From the NCBI GenBank assembly GCA_944392945.1, contig CALXYJ010000001.1, positions 1 to 64,000 of the forward strand: a stretch of 64,000 bases of DNA. Direction: 5' to 3'. Source of the DNA: an uncultured Clostridia bacterium. Lineage in GTDB: Bacteria > Bacillota > Clostridia > TANB77 > CAG-508. The translations under genes were made by a program, and so were the position numbers. The first letter of the stretch is position 1; each line of letters opens with the position of its first letter. Below the pieces are notes generated by a model. That model worked only from the letters and a program-made list of their open reading frames with translations. It made no database searches and had not been told where the DNA came from. Of this stretch, positions 1 to 10,232 are shown one piece after another.

Positions 1-40
1 AGGACTTAAGTCCTTGCCAGTAACAAGCCCTTATAGGGCT
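1..40. repeat. Two short perfect hairpins at the left edge
   Basis: AGGACTTAAGTCCT (1-14) is a perfect palindrome and AGCCCTTATAGGGCT (26-40) a second hairpin. The arms of the first, AGGACTT and AAGTCCT, recur as the arms of the hairpin at 1805-1830 upstream of the relaxase. That suggests related structural sites within the element, but the function is unknown. Confidence 0.5.
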
Positions 41-365
41 AGAGAAAACTACCCGTTGAACGGGTAGTTTTTTTTATATTATTAAATAAATACAATGCAA
101 CTTGATTTTGTTCTTCTTTTGTCATTTCCATAATTTTAGCCATTGCAAACATTATAAGATGATATTTTGCAAAATTTATCAAAGTAGTTCTATATTCTTT
201 ATCAATTTCTTTTAGCATAGTATCAAAACATTTATACATCTCAGGTTTATCATATTTTAGATTAGTATAACTACTATCACTCATACATATTGCAAGTCTT
301 AGTTTATTTGTTAAATCCATATCATTTATTATATCTATTAAATATTTTACTTTTTCATTTTCCAT
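39..365 (-). CDS. Hypothetical protein of the mobilizable element
   Basis: A 108-aa acidic protein, probably cytoplasmic: no signal peptide or membrane segment is evident. I do not recognise the family. It starts 17 bp downstream of the relaxase stop on the same strand, with a purine-rich AAGGAG-like site before the ATG, so it is probably cotranscribed with the relaxase. The last eight or so codons run through the stem of the terminator at 46-75, so the true C-terminus may be recent or variable. It could be an accessory protein of mobilization, but that is only inferred from position. Confidence 0.6.
   Translation of the reverse strand: MENEKVKYLIDIINDMDLTNKLRLAICMSDSSYTNLKYDKPEMYKCFDTMLKEIDKEYRTTLINFAKYHLIMFAMAKIMEMTKEEQNQVALYLFNNIKKTTRSTGSFL
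46..75 (+). terminator. Intrinsic terminator, strong on the plus strand
   Basis: Stem AACTACCCG / CGGGTAGTT (47-55, 61-69) with a 5-nt loop, followed by a run of T on the plus strand and a shorter one on the minus strand. It lies inside the last codons of the minus-strand gene ending at 39. It may stop transcription from both sides at this end of the operon. Confidence 0.7.
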
Positions 366-382
366 ATCTAAATTTTCTCCTT

Positions 383-1771
383 TTAAAATCTGGTATCATT
401 ATTCTTCTTTTTACTCTTAATTTGCTTGTTTTCATCTGGTATAGTTACTCTTCTAGCAATATTATTTGCAATTTCATTATCATTGTTGTCGAATATGCCA
501 TTTTTATATAGGTCATCACTAACAATCTTGTAGTTATTATCATTATCATAGCAAATTCTTCTATGAAAGTGGCTCATAATACTATGCCAAAAGTCTTTGA
601 ACTTCTGTAATTCTTGTTTTAGTTTTTCTTTTTCAGTTTGCAATTTACCTATAATCTTGTCTTTAGTAGATAGTTCATTTTTCAAGTTGCCGATTTCATT
701 ATCTTTTAGTTCTATTTCATATTTAAGTGAACGATTTTCCTTTTCTATTTTAAAAGCAGAATGTTCAAAATCTTTAATCGCCATATTTAAGTCATTTACA
801 CTCCTAACAGTTTTAGTAATATCTTTTACATCTTCTGTATAATTTTTGATTTTATGGACATCCTCGTTTGAAATAACCATATTATTTTTATTTAGCTTAG
901 TAGGTTTTAGATTACTTAATATCTCCTTTATATCTTTACTTGTATTATCAAGTTCTCTAGTTTGAATGTTTGCTTTTTCAAGTTTCTGTTCTTTTTTAGC
1001 TAGTTGTTTCTTGATTTCTCTGTAATTGTCCATATCATTAACATTAACGTCTTGGTTTCTGCCTTTTTGCTTTTGTTTTAATCGTGTATTAACTTCATAA
1101 AACTTGTTATATGACTTAATACAAGCATTTCTCATTTTATCTTGTATTTCAGTTAGTGTTGTTTTAGTAAACAATTTACTTTTTCCTACTTGTTTTTTCA
1201 TTCCTCTAGTACAATTTAGTGCTACTGGAACACCTACAATGTGCATATGTGGAGATGTTTCGTCAAAATGTATTGTTGCATTTGCTATTTTAAAATCTGG
1301 TACAATTTTAGTTAAGTCTTTTATTTGTTCATTATAAACATCAACCATTTTAAATATATATCGTTCATCTTTATCATTCCAAAAGTCCATATCGCCAAGT
1401 TCTATTATAATTTCACAAGCTATATCATTTTGTGAATCGCATACTTTTTTGAAATAATCTTCAATTTTTCTATCTTCACGAGTTTGTTTGTTATTATATT
1501 CTAATTTAGATTCTTCAAATTCTCTTAAATATAGTTGTTGCACATCATTTACAATATTATCTGTACCATAAATAACTCTAATCAATTCTTTTTCGTTATC
1601 ATAATCTCTTAAATTATGCTTATTAACTCTTGATAAATCGTTAGCATTTTGAATTGCATTATTGGAAAAAGATGTAGTACCAGATACATTATCTTTTGAT
1701 ACTCTTTTGGCTAATTTACTTTTGTTTTTATCACTGCCTAAGTGAAATGAATATGCTAATTCTTGTTCCAT
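383..1771 (-). CDS. mob: MobV-family relaxase (Mob/Pre plasmid recombination enzyme)
   Basis: Predicted relaxase that nicks the element's oriT and leads the strand during mobilization by a helper conjugative system. The ATG at 1771 is chosen over the upstream TTG at 1804 because an AAGGAGG site sits just before it, giving 462 aa. The N-terminus MEQELAYSFHLG is typical of Mob/Pre proteins. The metal-binding motif HFDETSPHMH (residues 168-177) supplies the histidine cluster of the MobV catalytic centre. From about residue 240 to 410 the protein is a long charged coiled coil, as usual in this family. It lies downstream of the recombinase on the same strand, with a hairpin array (1801-2019) between them that is the obvious oriT candidate. 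Confidence 0.9.
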   Translation of the reverse strand: MEQELAYSFHLGSDKNKSKLAKRVSKDNVSGTTSFSNNAIQNANDLSRVNKHNLRDYDNEKELIRVIYGTDNIVNDVQQLYLREFEESKLEYNNKQTREDRKIEDYFKKVCDSQNDIACEIIIELGDMDFWNDKDERYIFKMVDVYNEQIKDLTKIVPDFKIANATIHFDETSPHMHIVGVPVALNCTRGMKKQVGKSKLFTKTTLTEIQDKMRNACIKSYNKFYEVNTRLKQKQKGRNQDVNVNDMDNYREIKKQLAKKEQKLEKANIQTRELDNTSKDIKEILSNLKPTKLNKNNMVISNEDVHKIKNYTEDVKDITKTVRSVNDLNMAIKDFEHSAFKIEKENRSLKYEIELKDNEIGNLKNELSTKDKIIGKLQTEKEKLKQELQKFKDFWHSIMSHFHRRICYDNDNNYKIVSDDLYKNGIFDNNDNEIANNIARRVTIPDENKQIKSKKKNNDTRF

Positions 1772-1800
1772 CAAAAGCACCTCCTTGAACTTGCTTCGAA

Positions 1801-1875
1801 GCACAGGACTTTGACTCTGTCATAAGTCCTAACCCCCTATGAGTTGTGTCATACTAACACAACTCGGGGGCTCTG
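1801..1875. other. Candidate origin of transfer (oriT)
   Basis: Immediately upstream of the relaxase lie two hairpins: AGGACTT...AAGTCCT (1805-1830), then CCCCC-TAT-GAGTTGTGT / ACACAACTC-GGGGG (1833-1870). On the minus strand the second contains GTTGTGTTAG, which resembles the GTGTG/TTA nick context known for the pMV158-type MobV oriT. Position and structure fit an oriT. The exact nick site is inference. Confidence 0.5.
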
Positions 1876-1881
1876 CGAGGC

Positions 1882-2018
1882 AATAAAATTTATCTTCTCA
1901 AGATAAATTTTATCCAAATTAACTATCGCCACTTTCATTTTTACTTCGTAAAAACAAAACGTGCCACGTTAATTTGATTGTTGCAACATAGCAAATATTT
2001 TTAGTTTAGTTGCAACAA

Positions 2019-2019
<1 letters not shown>
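1882..2019. repeat. Cluster of inverted repeats between recombinase and relaxase genes
   Basis: Three further inverted repeats follow. One is a near-perfect 15-bp stem around AAAATTTATCTT (1883-1913). The second is AAATTAAC...GTTAATTT (about 1917-1976), enclosing a smaller TTTTAC/GTAAAA hairpin. The third is TTGTTGCAAC...GTTGCAACAA (about 1979-2019), which runs into the recombinase stop codon. They may combine a recombinase terminator with relaxase or accessory-protein binding sites. Confidence 0.5.
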
Positions 2020-3953
<1,934 letters not shown>

Positions 3954-3960
3954 CTAACAA

Positions 3961-4004
3961 AAAAGAGACATCAAAGTACAATACGAGTACCACTGACATC
4001 TCTT
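3961..4004. other. Candidate recombinase attachment site or operator
   Basis: Between the recombinase start and the next gene, AAGAGA (3963-3968) and TCTCTT (3999-4004) form the ends of an imperfect inverted repeat. Direct copies of GACATC (3967-3972, 3995-4000) flank a core with two GTAC tetramers. Size and location suit an att site of a large serine recombinase, but it could be a recombinase operator. A second hairpin, GTATAGTT...AACTATAC, lies at 4077-4102. Confidence 0.35.
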
Positions 4005-4156
4005 AAATCTGTTTATTACAAAACAAAATACAATATAATTGTAATATAATATAAATTTTTCAAAGTACACGTAATTGTATAGTTCTTTACGAACAACTAT
4101 ACATAATCAATTGCCTATATTATATCACGATTTAGGGAAATGTCAATTATTTACAA

Positions 4157-4426
4157 TTATATATTTTCCAAATATTCTTCTAACTCTGATAGTTTAATCT
4201 TTTTAGTCAAATTTGAGATATACACATCATTTGAATAATTAAAAACTAAAAAAGTAATATTTTTAATAATCACTCTATGTGGCTCAATATATGTAAGATT
4301 AGTTTTCTCTACTTTTCTAATGCTACCATTGATAAAAGTAGGAGTAACTTTAGAAAACTCACATATAAATTCAATTCGTTGTTTTAGACATTCCTCAAAA
4401 TGTAATTCTTGTTTAATTATCTTCAT
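4157..4426 (-). CDS. Small hypothetical protein
   Basis: 89 aa from the ATG at 4426, chosen because AAGGATGG lies 7-8 bases upstream; the longer frame from 4489 has no ribosome binding site. It is mixed alpha/beta with no signal peptide or membrane segment, and I do not recognise it. The C-terminal half alternates hydrophobic and polar residues like a small beta-rich nucleic-acid-binding domain, but no motif proves this. It lies between the element's recombinase and the tRNA-Gly cluster, so it is either the last gene of the element or the first chromosomal gene. Confidence 0.6.
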   Translation of the reverse strand: MKIIKQELHFEECLKQRIEFICEFSKVTPTFINGSIRKVEKTNLTYIEPHRVIIKNITFLVFNYSNDVYISNLTKKIKLSELEEYLENI

Positions 4427-4478
4427 TTTTTTACACCATCCTTTCGTTTGGATGATTTTTATATTGTTTATAGACAAC

Positions 4479-4514
4479 AAAAAAATCAACCAGATTTTAT
4501 TTTCTGATTGATTT
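4479..4514 (-). terminator. Terminator of the tRNA-Gly cluster
   Basis: On the minus strand, AAATCA..CAGA pairs with TCTG..TGATTT and is followed by seven T. It lies downstream of the minus-strand tRNA genes. A further small hairpin, CTGTTC/GAACAG (4523-4543), lies between this and the first tRNA. Confidence 0.65.
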
Positions 4515-4552
4515 TGTATCTAACTGTTCTGATAGTTCGAACAGAAACGTCA

Positions 4553-4626
4553 TTGGAGCGGGTAGTGGGAATCGAACCCACGTCTTCGGGTCGGAAGCAC
4601 GAAATTCTACCATTAAAATATACCCG
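4553..4626 (-). tRNA. Divergent tRNA-Gly (anticodon UCC)
   Basis: 74 nt including encoded CCA. The acceptor stem is perfect (GCGGGTA/TACCCGC), and the T arm (GTGGG TTCGATT CCCAC) and D-loop AATGGTA are canonical. The anticodon loop CTTCCGA gives UCC with G37. Unlike the two neighbours, the D stem has a T-T mismatch and a T-G pair, and the anticodon stem TCGTG/CCCGA has a T-C mismatch. It may be a decaying third copy or a specialised glycine tRNA. The anticodon call is secure; functionality is not. Confidence 0.75.
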
Positions 4627-4686
4627 CATATAAGATATTTTATATTACAATAAAAGCAACAACTAAGCCAGTTGTTGCTAATTAAA

Positions 4687-4760
<74 letters not shown>

Positions 4761-4791
4761 GTTAGTTACTAATATATTAAAATAAAATGTC

Positions 4792-4865
<74 letters not shown>

Positions 4866-4982
4866 ATTAGCTCCTGACAAGTATAGATTATAATATTAAT
4901 TATTTTTTTTGTCAATATATTTTTAAAAAAAATTTTCAAGTTAAATAAATTAAAATAAAAAAATATTTTATATAGATAAATC

Positions 4983-5011
4983 TTGAAAAATAATTAAAAT
5001 ATAAGTATATT
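4983..5011 (+). promoter_or_regulatory. Probable sigma-A promoter for the dCMP deaminase gene
   Basis: TTGAAA (4983-4988), 17-bp spacer, TATATT (5006-5011). It lies about 30 bp before the AGGAGG of the gene at 5043. Confidence 0.5.
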
Positions 5012-5042
5012 AAAACAAAAGAGATTTTTAGGAGGAACATAT

Positions 5043-5543
5043 ATGAAAGAAAATTCAACTGCAAGAAACGACTATTTAAGCTGGGAAGAGTATTTTATGG
5101 CTATAGCCAAATTATCTGCCATGAGGAGTAAAGATCCTAATACACAAGTTGGAGCATGTATTATAAGCAATGATAACAGAATATTATCAATAGGATATAA
5201 TGGAACACCAAATGGTTTTAATGATGAAGAATTTCCCTGGAATAGGGATGGAGATCCATTAGAGACTAAATATCTATATGTTGTACATGCAGAAAGAAAT
5301 GCAATATTAAATTATAGGGGATCAAGAAAGGATTTAGAGAATTCACGAATATATGTTGATCTATTTCCTTGTAATGAATGCGCAAAGGAAATTATTCAAG
5401 CTGGAATTAAAGAAGTAATCTATATGTCAGATAAATATGCAAAAACAAAAGAAACAATAGCTGCAAAAAAATTATTTGATGCTTGTAATGTAAAATATAG
5501 AAAAATAGATGAAAATAACAAAGAAATTGTAATAAAAATGTAA
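5043..5543 (+). CDS. dCMP deaminase family protein (ComEB-like)
   Basis: Predicted zinc-dependent cytoplasmic deaminase converting dCMP to dUMP for thymidylate synthesis. 166 aa, normal for the family. The zinc/catalytic signature is complete: HAE at residues 82-84 (His82 ligand, Glu84 proton shuttle) and PCNEC at 109-113 (Cys110, Cys113). The N-terminal SWEEYFMAIA and NTQVGACI segments are typical of dCMP deaminases rather than cytidine or tRNA adenosine deaminases. AGGAGG precedes the ATG. It appears monocistronic, transcribed away from the tRNA cluster. In Bacillus the homologue comEB lies in a competence operon; nothing of that operon is next to it here. Confidence 0.9.
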   Translation: MKENSTARNDYLSWEEYFMAIAKLSAMRSKDPNTQVGACIISNDNRILSIGYNGTPNGFNDEEFPWNRDGDPLETKYLYVVHAERNAILNYRGSRKDLENSRIYVDLFPCNECAKEIIQAGIKEVIYMSDKYAKTKETIAAKKLFDACNVKYRKIDENNKEIVIKM

Positions 5544-5649
5544 TTAAAAAGAAAGCAAGTTGTCATATAAAACATAAGTTAATATGTTATTATATAATTG
5601 TAATAGTATAAGTAGATTTGGCTATTTAAAAAATAAAAGGAGATCATTT

Positions 5650-7638
5650 ATGAAAAAATTAATTTCAATAATATTACTAGTTGTAATAATACTTTCAATG
5701 GGGCAAATATCATTTGCGAAAGAGTCAACCCTTACTCTTCAGATATCAGAGGATTTTAAAAATTGGGAAAATCTTTCTGAAGAGGAAAAAAATAAAACAA
5801 TAATGCCAATGGCTACAATTAATAATATAGCAGAAGAGAAGAAAAACAATGCGAATTCTTTGTTATTTGGAGTGCAAAATTTCTTTACTAAAGCAGTAAT
5901 TCCAAGTAAATATTCATTAACAGAAGATATAAATATACCTGTAAAGAATCAAGGAACTACATATGAATGCTGGGCAATTTCTATGGCAAGTGTATTAGAA
6001 TCTTATTTAGCAATATCTGGCGAAAAAGATATTATTCCTAGATATTCAGCAAGACATATGGATTATGCTACAACACAGACTTTTTTAGATGGAACAAATA
6101 CCAAAGGATTTAATAGAGAATTGGGAAGTGGAGGAAATGCAACAATTGCATTAGGATATCTTACAAATGGAACTGGTGCAGTACTAGAGGAGGATATGCC
6201 TTTTGAAGATAATGAAGATAAGATAAATTTATCAGAAATCGAAAATATAAAACCTGCAACAAGGGTAACTGATGCAGTCGTTTTTCCAAATATAAATAAA
6301 ATTATAGATGCAGATGGAAATGTAACTTATGTGAACGATAATAATCAAGAATATACAAATGAAGAAGTAACCTTGATGAGGAATAACATAAAAGAATATA
6401 TAATGGAAAATGGAGCTTTGTCCGGTGCAACTGTTGGAAGCAAATCACAATATTATAGTAATCCATCAGACATTATGTCATCAGAAGCATATTATTGTGA
6501 TAGCAATGAAGATATTATAGATCATGCAATAACTATAGTCGGATGGGATGATAATTATTCTGTTGATAATTTTAATTCAGATAGAAAACCTAAGAATCCT
6601 GGAGCATATATTTGTTTAAACTCTTATGGAACAGATAATTTTGATAATGGTTATATTTATATTTCATATGATGATGTAAATATAGAAAAGAATTTAACAG
6701 GAATAACTGGAACAGAAGATTATTCTGATGATATGAAAATATATCAAAATGATTTTTATGGAGCAACACTATATTTGGGAGTAAATCCTCAAGGAGCAGT
6801 TGGAATGGCAAATGTATTTACAAAAGAAGGTGATGAGGATCAATACATAGATCAAATACAAGTTGCAGCAAGAGGAAATATTAAAGCAGAGGTATACATT
6901 AATCCTTCTGATGGTAATTTAGATTCTTCAAGTTTGCAGAAAGTTGAAGTAGATGCAGAAGAATTGGATGGAAATTATAATACATTAAAATTAAAAAATC
7001 CAATAAAAATAACAGGCAATAAATTTGCAGTTGCAGTTAAGTTAAATGATACTGAAAGCTTTACGATGGGTGTAGAATGTAATTATAAAGATGCTAACAT
7101 AACAAATTCTGCAACTATATTTGATAATGTTTCTGCAAATCCAGGAGAAAGTTATATTTCTTTAGATGGATTTAATACATGGACAGATTTTACAGAACTA
7201 CAAGTAGGTGAGAATGCATTTACAGAATCAAATTTATGTGTAAAGGCAATTACTACAACAGATGCACCAGAGAATCCGGATACAAACCCAGATCAAAATA
7301 CAGATGAAAAACCAGATGCAAATCCAGATCAAGATACAGATGAAAAGCCAGATACAAATCCAGATCAAAATACAAATGAAAAACCAGATACAAATACGGA
7401 ACAAGATCAAGAGCAAAACAATGATCAAAATTCAAATAATAATCAAGGAGAAAACCAAAGTACAGGTTCAGATAATAATACAGAATATTATTATACTGGA
7501 AAGAAAGATCCAACAGTAGCCAATGGAATGTTACCAAAGACTGGTTCATCTAGAATATTGATTTATATAATTTTTATAGGAGTTATGATCCTTATAATTT
7601 CATATACAAAATATAGAAAATATAAAGATGTAAATTAG
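5650..7638 (+). CDS. LPXTG-anchored papain-like (C1A) cysteine protease
   Basis: Predicted surface peptidase. Start at the ATG at 5650 (AGGAG upstream), giving 662 aa that begin with a signal peptide (MKKLIS..., hydrophobic to about residue 22, cleavage near SFAKES). The catalytic set of a C1 protease is visible: Gln101 (oxyanion), Cys107 in YECWAIS, His292 in DHAITIVGW and Asn324 in LNSYG. Residues about 370-540 resemble the lectin-like domain that follows such domains in clostridial cell-surface proteases. A repetitive Pro/Asp/Asn/Gln linker follows, then LPKTG, a hydrophobic helix and a basic tail, the sortase signal. It should be covalently attached to peptidoglycan. Substrate unknown. 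No sortase gene is in the window. Confidence 0.9.
   Translation: MKKLISIILLVVIILSMGQISFAKESTLTLQISEDFKNWENLSEEEKNKTIMPMATINNIAEEKKNNANSLLFGVQNFFTKAVIPSKYSLTEDINIPVKNQGTTYECWAISMASVLESYLAISGEKDIIPRYSARHMDYATTQTFLDGTNTKGFNRELGSGGNATIALGYLTNGTGAVLEEDMPFEDNEDKINLSEIENIKPATRVTDAVVFPNINKIIDADGNVTYVNDNNQEYTNEEVTLMRNNIKEYIMENGALSGATVGSKSQYYSNPSDIMSSEAYYCDSNEDIIDHAITIVGWDDNYSVDNFNSDRKPKNPGAYICLNSYGTDNFDNGYIYISYDDVNIEKNLTGITGTEDYSDDMKIYQNDFYGATLYLGVNPQGAVGMANVFTKEGDEDQYIDQIQVAARGNIKAEVYINPSDGNLDSSSLQKVEVDAEELDGNYNTLKLKNPIKITGNKFAVAVKLNDTESFTMGVECNYKDANITNSATIFDNVSANPGESYISLDGFNTWTDFTELQVGENAFTESNLCVKAITTTDAPENPDTNPDQNTDEKPDANPDQDTDEKPDTNPDQNTNEKPDTNTEQDQEQNNDQNSNNNQGENQSTGSDNNTEYYYTGKKDPTVANGMLPKTGSSRILIYIIFIGVMILIISYTKYRKYKDVN
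7276..7395 (+). repeat. 36-bp tandem repeats coding a wall-spanning linker
   Basis: Three units of 12 codons (PDTNPDQNTDEK with small variations) plus a partial fourth lie just before the LPXTG region of the protease gene. Such repeats usually vary in copy number by slippage and set the length of the stalk that carries the enzyme through the wall. Confidence 0.85.
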
Positions 7639-7660
7639 ATTTAAATAAAACAATAAAAGG

Positions 7661-7684
7661 GGGCAATAAGATTACTTATTGCCC
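7661..7684. terminator. Hairpin between the protease and transketolase genes
   Basis: GGGCAATAAG (7661-7670) pairs with CTTATTGCCC (7675-7684) around a 4-base loop. The following T run is very weak, so it may terminate only partly, or stabilise the 3' end of the protease transcript. The transketolase ribosome binding site follows about 10 bp later. Confidence 0.5.
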
Positions 7685-7705
7685 ATTTGTAAAGAAGGAG
7701 GAAAT

Positions 7706-8527
7706 ATGGAAGAAAATTTAAAACAAATTGCAAATGACATAAGAATAAATTCTGTAAAAGAGGTTTATTATGCAAAATCTGGTCATCCAGGAGGTTCACT
7801 ATCAATTGCTGATATTTTGGCAGTTCTCTATTTTAAAGAGATGAATGTTGATCCAAAAAATCCTAAATGGGAAGATAGAGATAGGTTTGTTCTATCAAAA
7901 GGCCATTGCTCACCAGCACTATATGCAACTCTTGCATTAAAAGGATTTTTTAATATAAGCGAATTAAAAAATTTTAGAAAATTAGGATCAGTTCTTCAAG
8001 GTCATCCAGACATGAAAAATATTCCAGGAGTAGATATGTCTACAGGATCATTAGGACAAGGACTATCAGTAGCTAATGGAATGGCAATAGCGGGTAAACT
8101 AGATGGAAAAAAATATAGAGTTTATGCTATACTAGGAGATGGAGAAATAGAGGAAGGCCAAGTATGGGAAGCTGCAATGGCTTCAGCAAGATATAAATTA
8201 GACAATTTATGTATTTTTATTGATAATAATAATTTGCAAATAGATGGTAGTATAGATAAAATTATAAATCCATATCCAATAGATGAAAAATTTAAAAGTT
8301 TTGGTTTTTATGTAATAAATATAAATGGAAATGATACTAAAGAAATAGAAGAGGCTTTAATAAAAGCAAAAAGTGTTAAGGAAAAGCCAACAGCAATAAT
8401 TGCTAAAACAATCAAAGGAAAAGGAGTATCTTTTATGGAAAATAATGTTGGATGGCATGGAAAGGCTCCTAACGAAGAAGAATATAAAATAGCAATGGAA
8501 GAGTTAGGAGGGAAAATTGATGAATAA
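7706..8527 (+). CDS. Transketolase, N-terminal (thiamine diphosphate-binding) subunit
   Basis: First half of a split transketolase, the two-carbon transferase of the non-oxidative pentose phosphate pathway. 273 aa from the ATG at 7706, chosen for the AAGGAGG directly upstream. Seen: the SGHPGGSLS segment (substrate/ThDP site), KGHCSPALYA, LGQGLSVANGMA and the ThDP motif GDGE followed about 27 residues later by NNN. The length matches the N-terminal halves that clostridia and archaea encode separately. Its stop overlaps the start of the C-terminal half by 8 bp, so the two are translationally coupled and form one enzyme. Confidence 0.93.
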   Translation: MEENLKQIANDIRINSVKEVYYAKSGHPGGSLSIADILAVLYFKEMNVDPKNPKWEDRDRFVLSKGHCSPALYATLALKGFFNISELKNFRKLGSVLQGHPDMKNIPGVDMSTGSLGQGLSVANGMAIAGKLDGKKYRVYAILGDGEIEEGQVWEAAMASARYKLDNLCIFIDNNNLQIDGSIDKIINPYPIDEKFKSFGFYVININGNDTKEIEEALIKAKSVKEKPTAIIAKTIKGKGVSFMENNVGWHGKAPNEEEYKIAMEELGGKIDE

Positions 8528-9449
8528 AGAAGAAAAGAAAGCAACAAGACAAAGTTATGGTGAAGCTTTAGAACATTTAGGAGAAATAAATTCAAAAGTC
8601 ATTGTTTTAGATGCCGATTTAGCTTCAGCAACTAAAACCAACATTTTTGCTAAAAAATTTCCAAATAGATTTTTGGATATGGGAATAGCAGAACAAAACA
8701 TGATAGGAACTGCTGCAGGACTAGCCACATGTGGAAAAATTCCATATGCAAGCACTTTTGCTATGTTTGCAGCAGGTAGAGCATATGACCAAATTAGAAA
8801 TAGTATTTGTTATCCAAACTTAAATGTAAAGATTTGTGCAACACATGCAGGAATAACTGTTGGAGAAGATGGAGCTACACATCAAATGATAGAAGATATT
8901 GCTTTAATGAGGGCTATCCCTAATATGAAGGTAATTTGTACATCTGATGATACACAAACAAGATGGGCAGTTGAAGAAATTTCAAAAATAGAAGGACCAG
9001 TGTATTTAAGGTTATGCAGATTAGCAACACCAAAAATTTATACAGATGAAAAATTTGAATTAGGAAAGGGAATTCAAATAGGGAATGGTACAGATGCAAC
9101 TGTTATTGCAACAGGAGTTGTAGTTCCAGAAGCAATAGAAGCAATGGAAGAATTAAAAAATAGAGGAATTAATATTAGAGTTATAGATATGCATACCATA
9201 AAGCCAATAGATAAAGACATAATTATAAAGTCAGCAAAAGAAACTAAAAAGATTATAACAGTTGAAGACCATAATATAATAGGAGGATTAGGATCTGCAG
9301 TTTGCGAGGTTCTAGCGGAAAATTATCCTTCAAAAGTATATAGAATGGGAATAGAGGATACCTTTGGAAAATCAGGAAAAGCAGAAGAGTTGTTAAATTA
9401 TTTTAAAATCGATAAAACAGCGATTATAGAAGAAGTTTTGAAAAATTAA
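8520..9449 (+). CDS. Transketolase, C-terminal subunit
   Basis: Second half of the split transketolase: the pyrimidine-binding domain (about residues 1-170, with the catalytic Glu in GIAEQNMIG) and the C-terminal transketolase domain. 309 aa from the ATG at 8520, which follows TAGGAGGG inside the end of the upstream gene; a TTG at 8517 is directly before it and less well spaced. The 1-deoxyxylulose-5-phosphate synthase family is related, but the two-gene arrangement and lengths fit transketolase. Cotranscribed with 7706-8527. Confidence 0.93.
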   Translation: MNKEEKKATRQSYGEALEHLGEINSKVIVLDADLASATKTNIFAKKFPNRFLDMGIAEQNMIGTAAGLATCGKIPYASTFAMFAAGRAYDQIRNSICYPNLNVKICATHAGITVGEDGATHQMIEDIALMRAIPNMKVICTSDDTQTRWAVEEISKIEGPVYLRLCRLATPKIYTDEKFELGKGIQIGNGTDATVIATGVVVPEAIEAMEELKNRGINIRVIDMHTIKPIDKDIIIKSAKETKKIITVEDHNIIGGLGSAVCEVLAENYPSKVYRMGIEDTFGKSGKAEELLNYFKIDKTAIIEEVLKN

Positions 9450-9474
9450 TAATTGAAATTTTTTATGTACCCTA

Positions 9475-9503
9475 TTGCAATAAATTTCATTTATTGTTAT
9501 TAT
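9475..9503 (+). promoter_or_regulatory. Probable sigma-A promoter of the ftsEX operon
   Basis: TTGCAA (9475-9480), 17-bp spacer, TATTAT (9498-9503), 49 bp before the ftsE start. Confidence 0.5.
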
Positions 9504-9551
9504 ATTTTGTAGATATAAATAAAAATATATCGAAAATAAGGAGCAATTAAT

Positions 9552-10232
9552 ATGATAGAATTTAGAAATGTGTGCAAAAGATATGAAACGGGCACGGAGG
9601 CTGTAAAAAATGCCAATTTTGTTATAGAAAAAGGAGAATTTGCTTTCCTTGTAGGTGCATCAGGTTCAGGAAAATCTACATTAATTAAATTAATATTAAA
9701 GGAAGAAGAACCTACATCAGGAAATATAATTATAAATGGAAAAGATACTACATTTTTAAAACCTAACAGAATACCATATTTAAGAAGAAGTATGGGAGTA
9801 GTATTTCAAGATTTTAGATTATTGCCAGATAAAACAGTATACGAAAATGTAGCATTTGCAATGTATATTGTTAAAGCTACACCAAGACATATAAGAAGAC
9901 AGGTACCAATGGTATTATCTTTGGTTGGTCTTAGTGCAAAAGCTAAAATGTATCCAAATGAATTATCAGGAGGAGAGCAACAAAGGGTAGCACTTGCAAG
10001 AGCTCTAGTAAATAATCCTTCAATGCTAATAGCAGATGAACCTACAGGAAATTTGGATCCAGATACTGCATGGGACATAATGACATTATTAAATGATATT
10101 AATCTAAGAGGAACAACAGTGGTTGTAGCAACACATGCAAAAGATATTGTGGATCAAATGAATAAAAGAGTTATCCATATACGTAAAGGTTCTATAGTAA
10201 AAGATGATGAAAAAGGTGGGTATGAATTGTGA
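9552..10232 (+). CDS. ftsE: Cell division ATP-binding protein FtsE
   Basis: ABC-type ATPase that, with FtsX, transmits a cytoplasmic signal across the membrane to activate peptidoglycan hydrolases at division (known for FtsEX). 226 aa, normal length. Walker A GASGSGKST (residues 35-43), signature LSGGEQQR, Walker B LIADEPTGNLDP and the switch His in VVATHAKD are all intact. The segment SMGVVFQDFRLLPD is typical of FtsE. It is followed by ftsX with a 4-bp overlap and by two M23 peptidases that are the likely targets. Confidence 0.96.
   Translation: MIEFRNVCKRYETGTEAVKNANFVIEKGEFAFLVGASGSGKSTLIKLILKEEEPTSGNIIINGKDTTFLKPNRIPYLRRSMGVVFQDFRLLPDKTVYENVAFAMYIVKATPRHIRRQVPMVLSLVGLSAKAKMYPNELSGGEQQRVALARALVNNPSMLIADEPTGNLDPDTAWDIMTLLNDINLRGTTVVVATHAKDIVDQMNKRVIHIRKGSIVKDDEKGGYEL

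Noticed and set aside
7234..7549. Long open frames on both strands over the protease linker (7234-7428, 7253-7549, 7262-7519)
   Set aside because: They arise from the tandem repeat in the protease gene, whose biased codons keep other frames open; no ribosome binding site or sensible protein.
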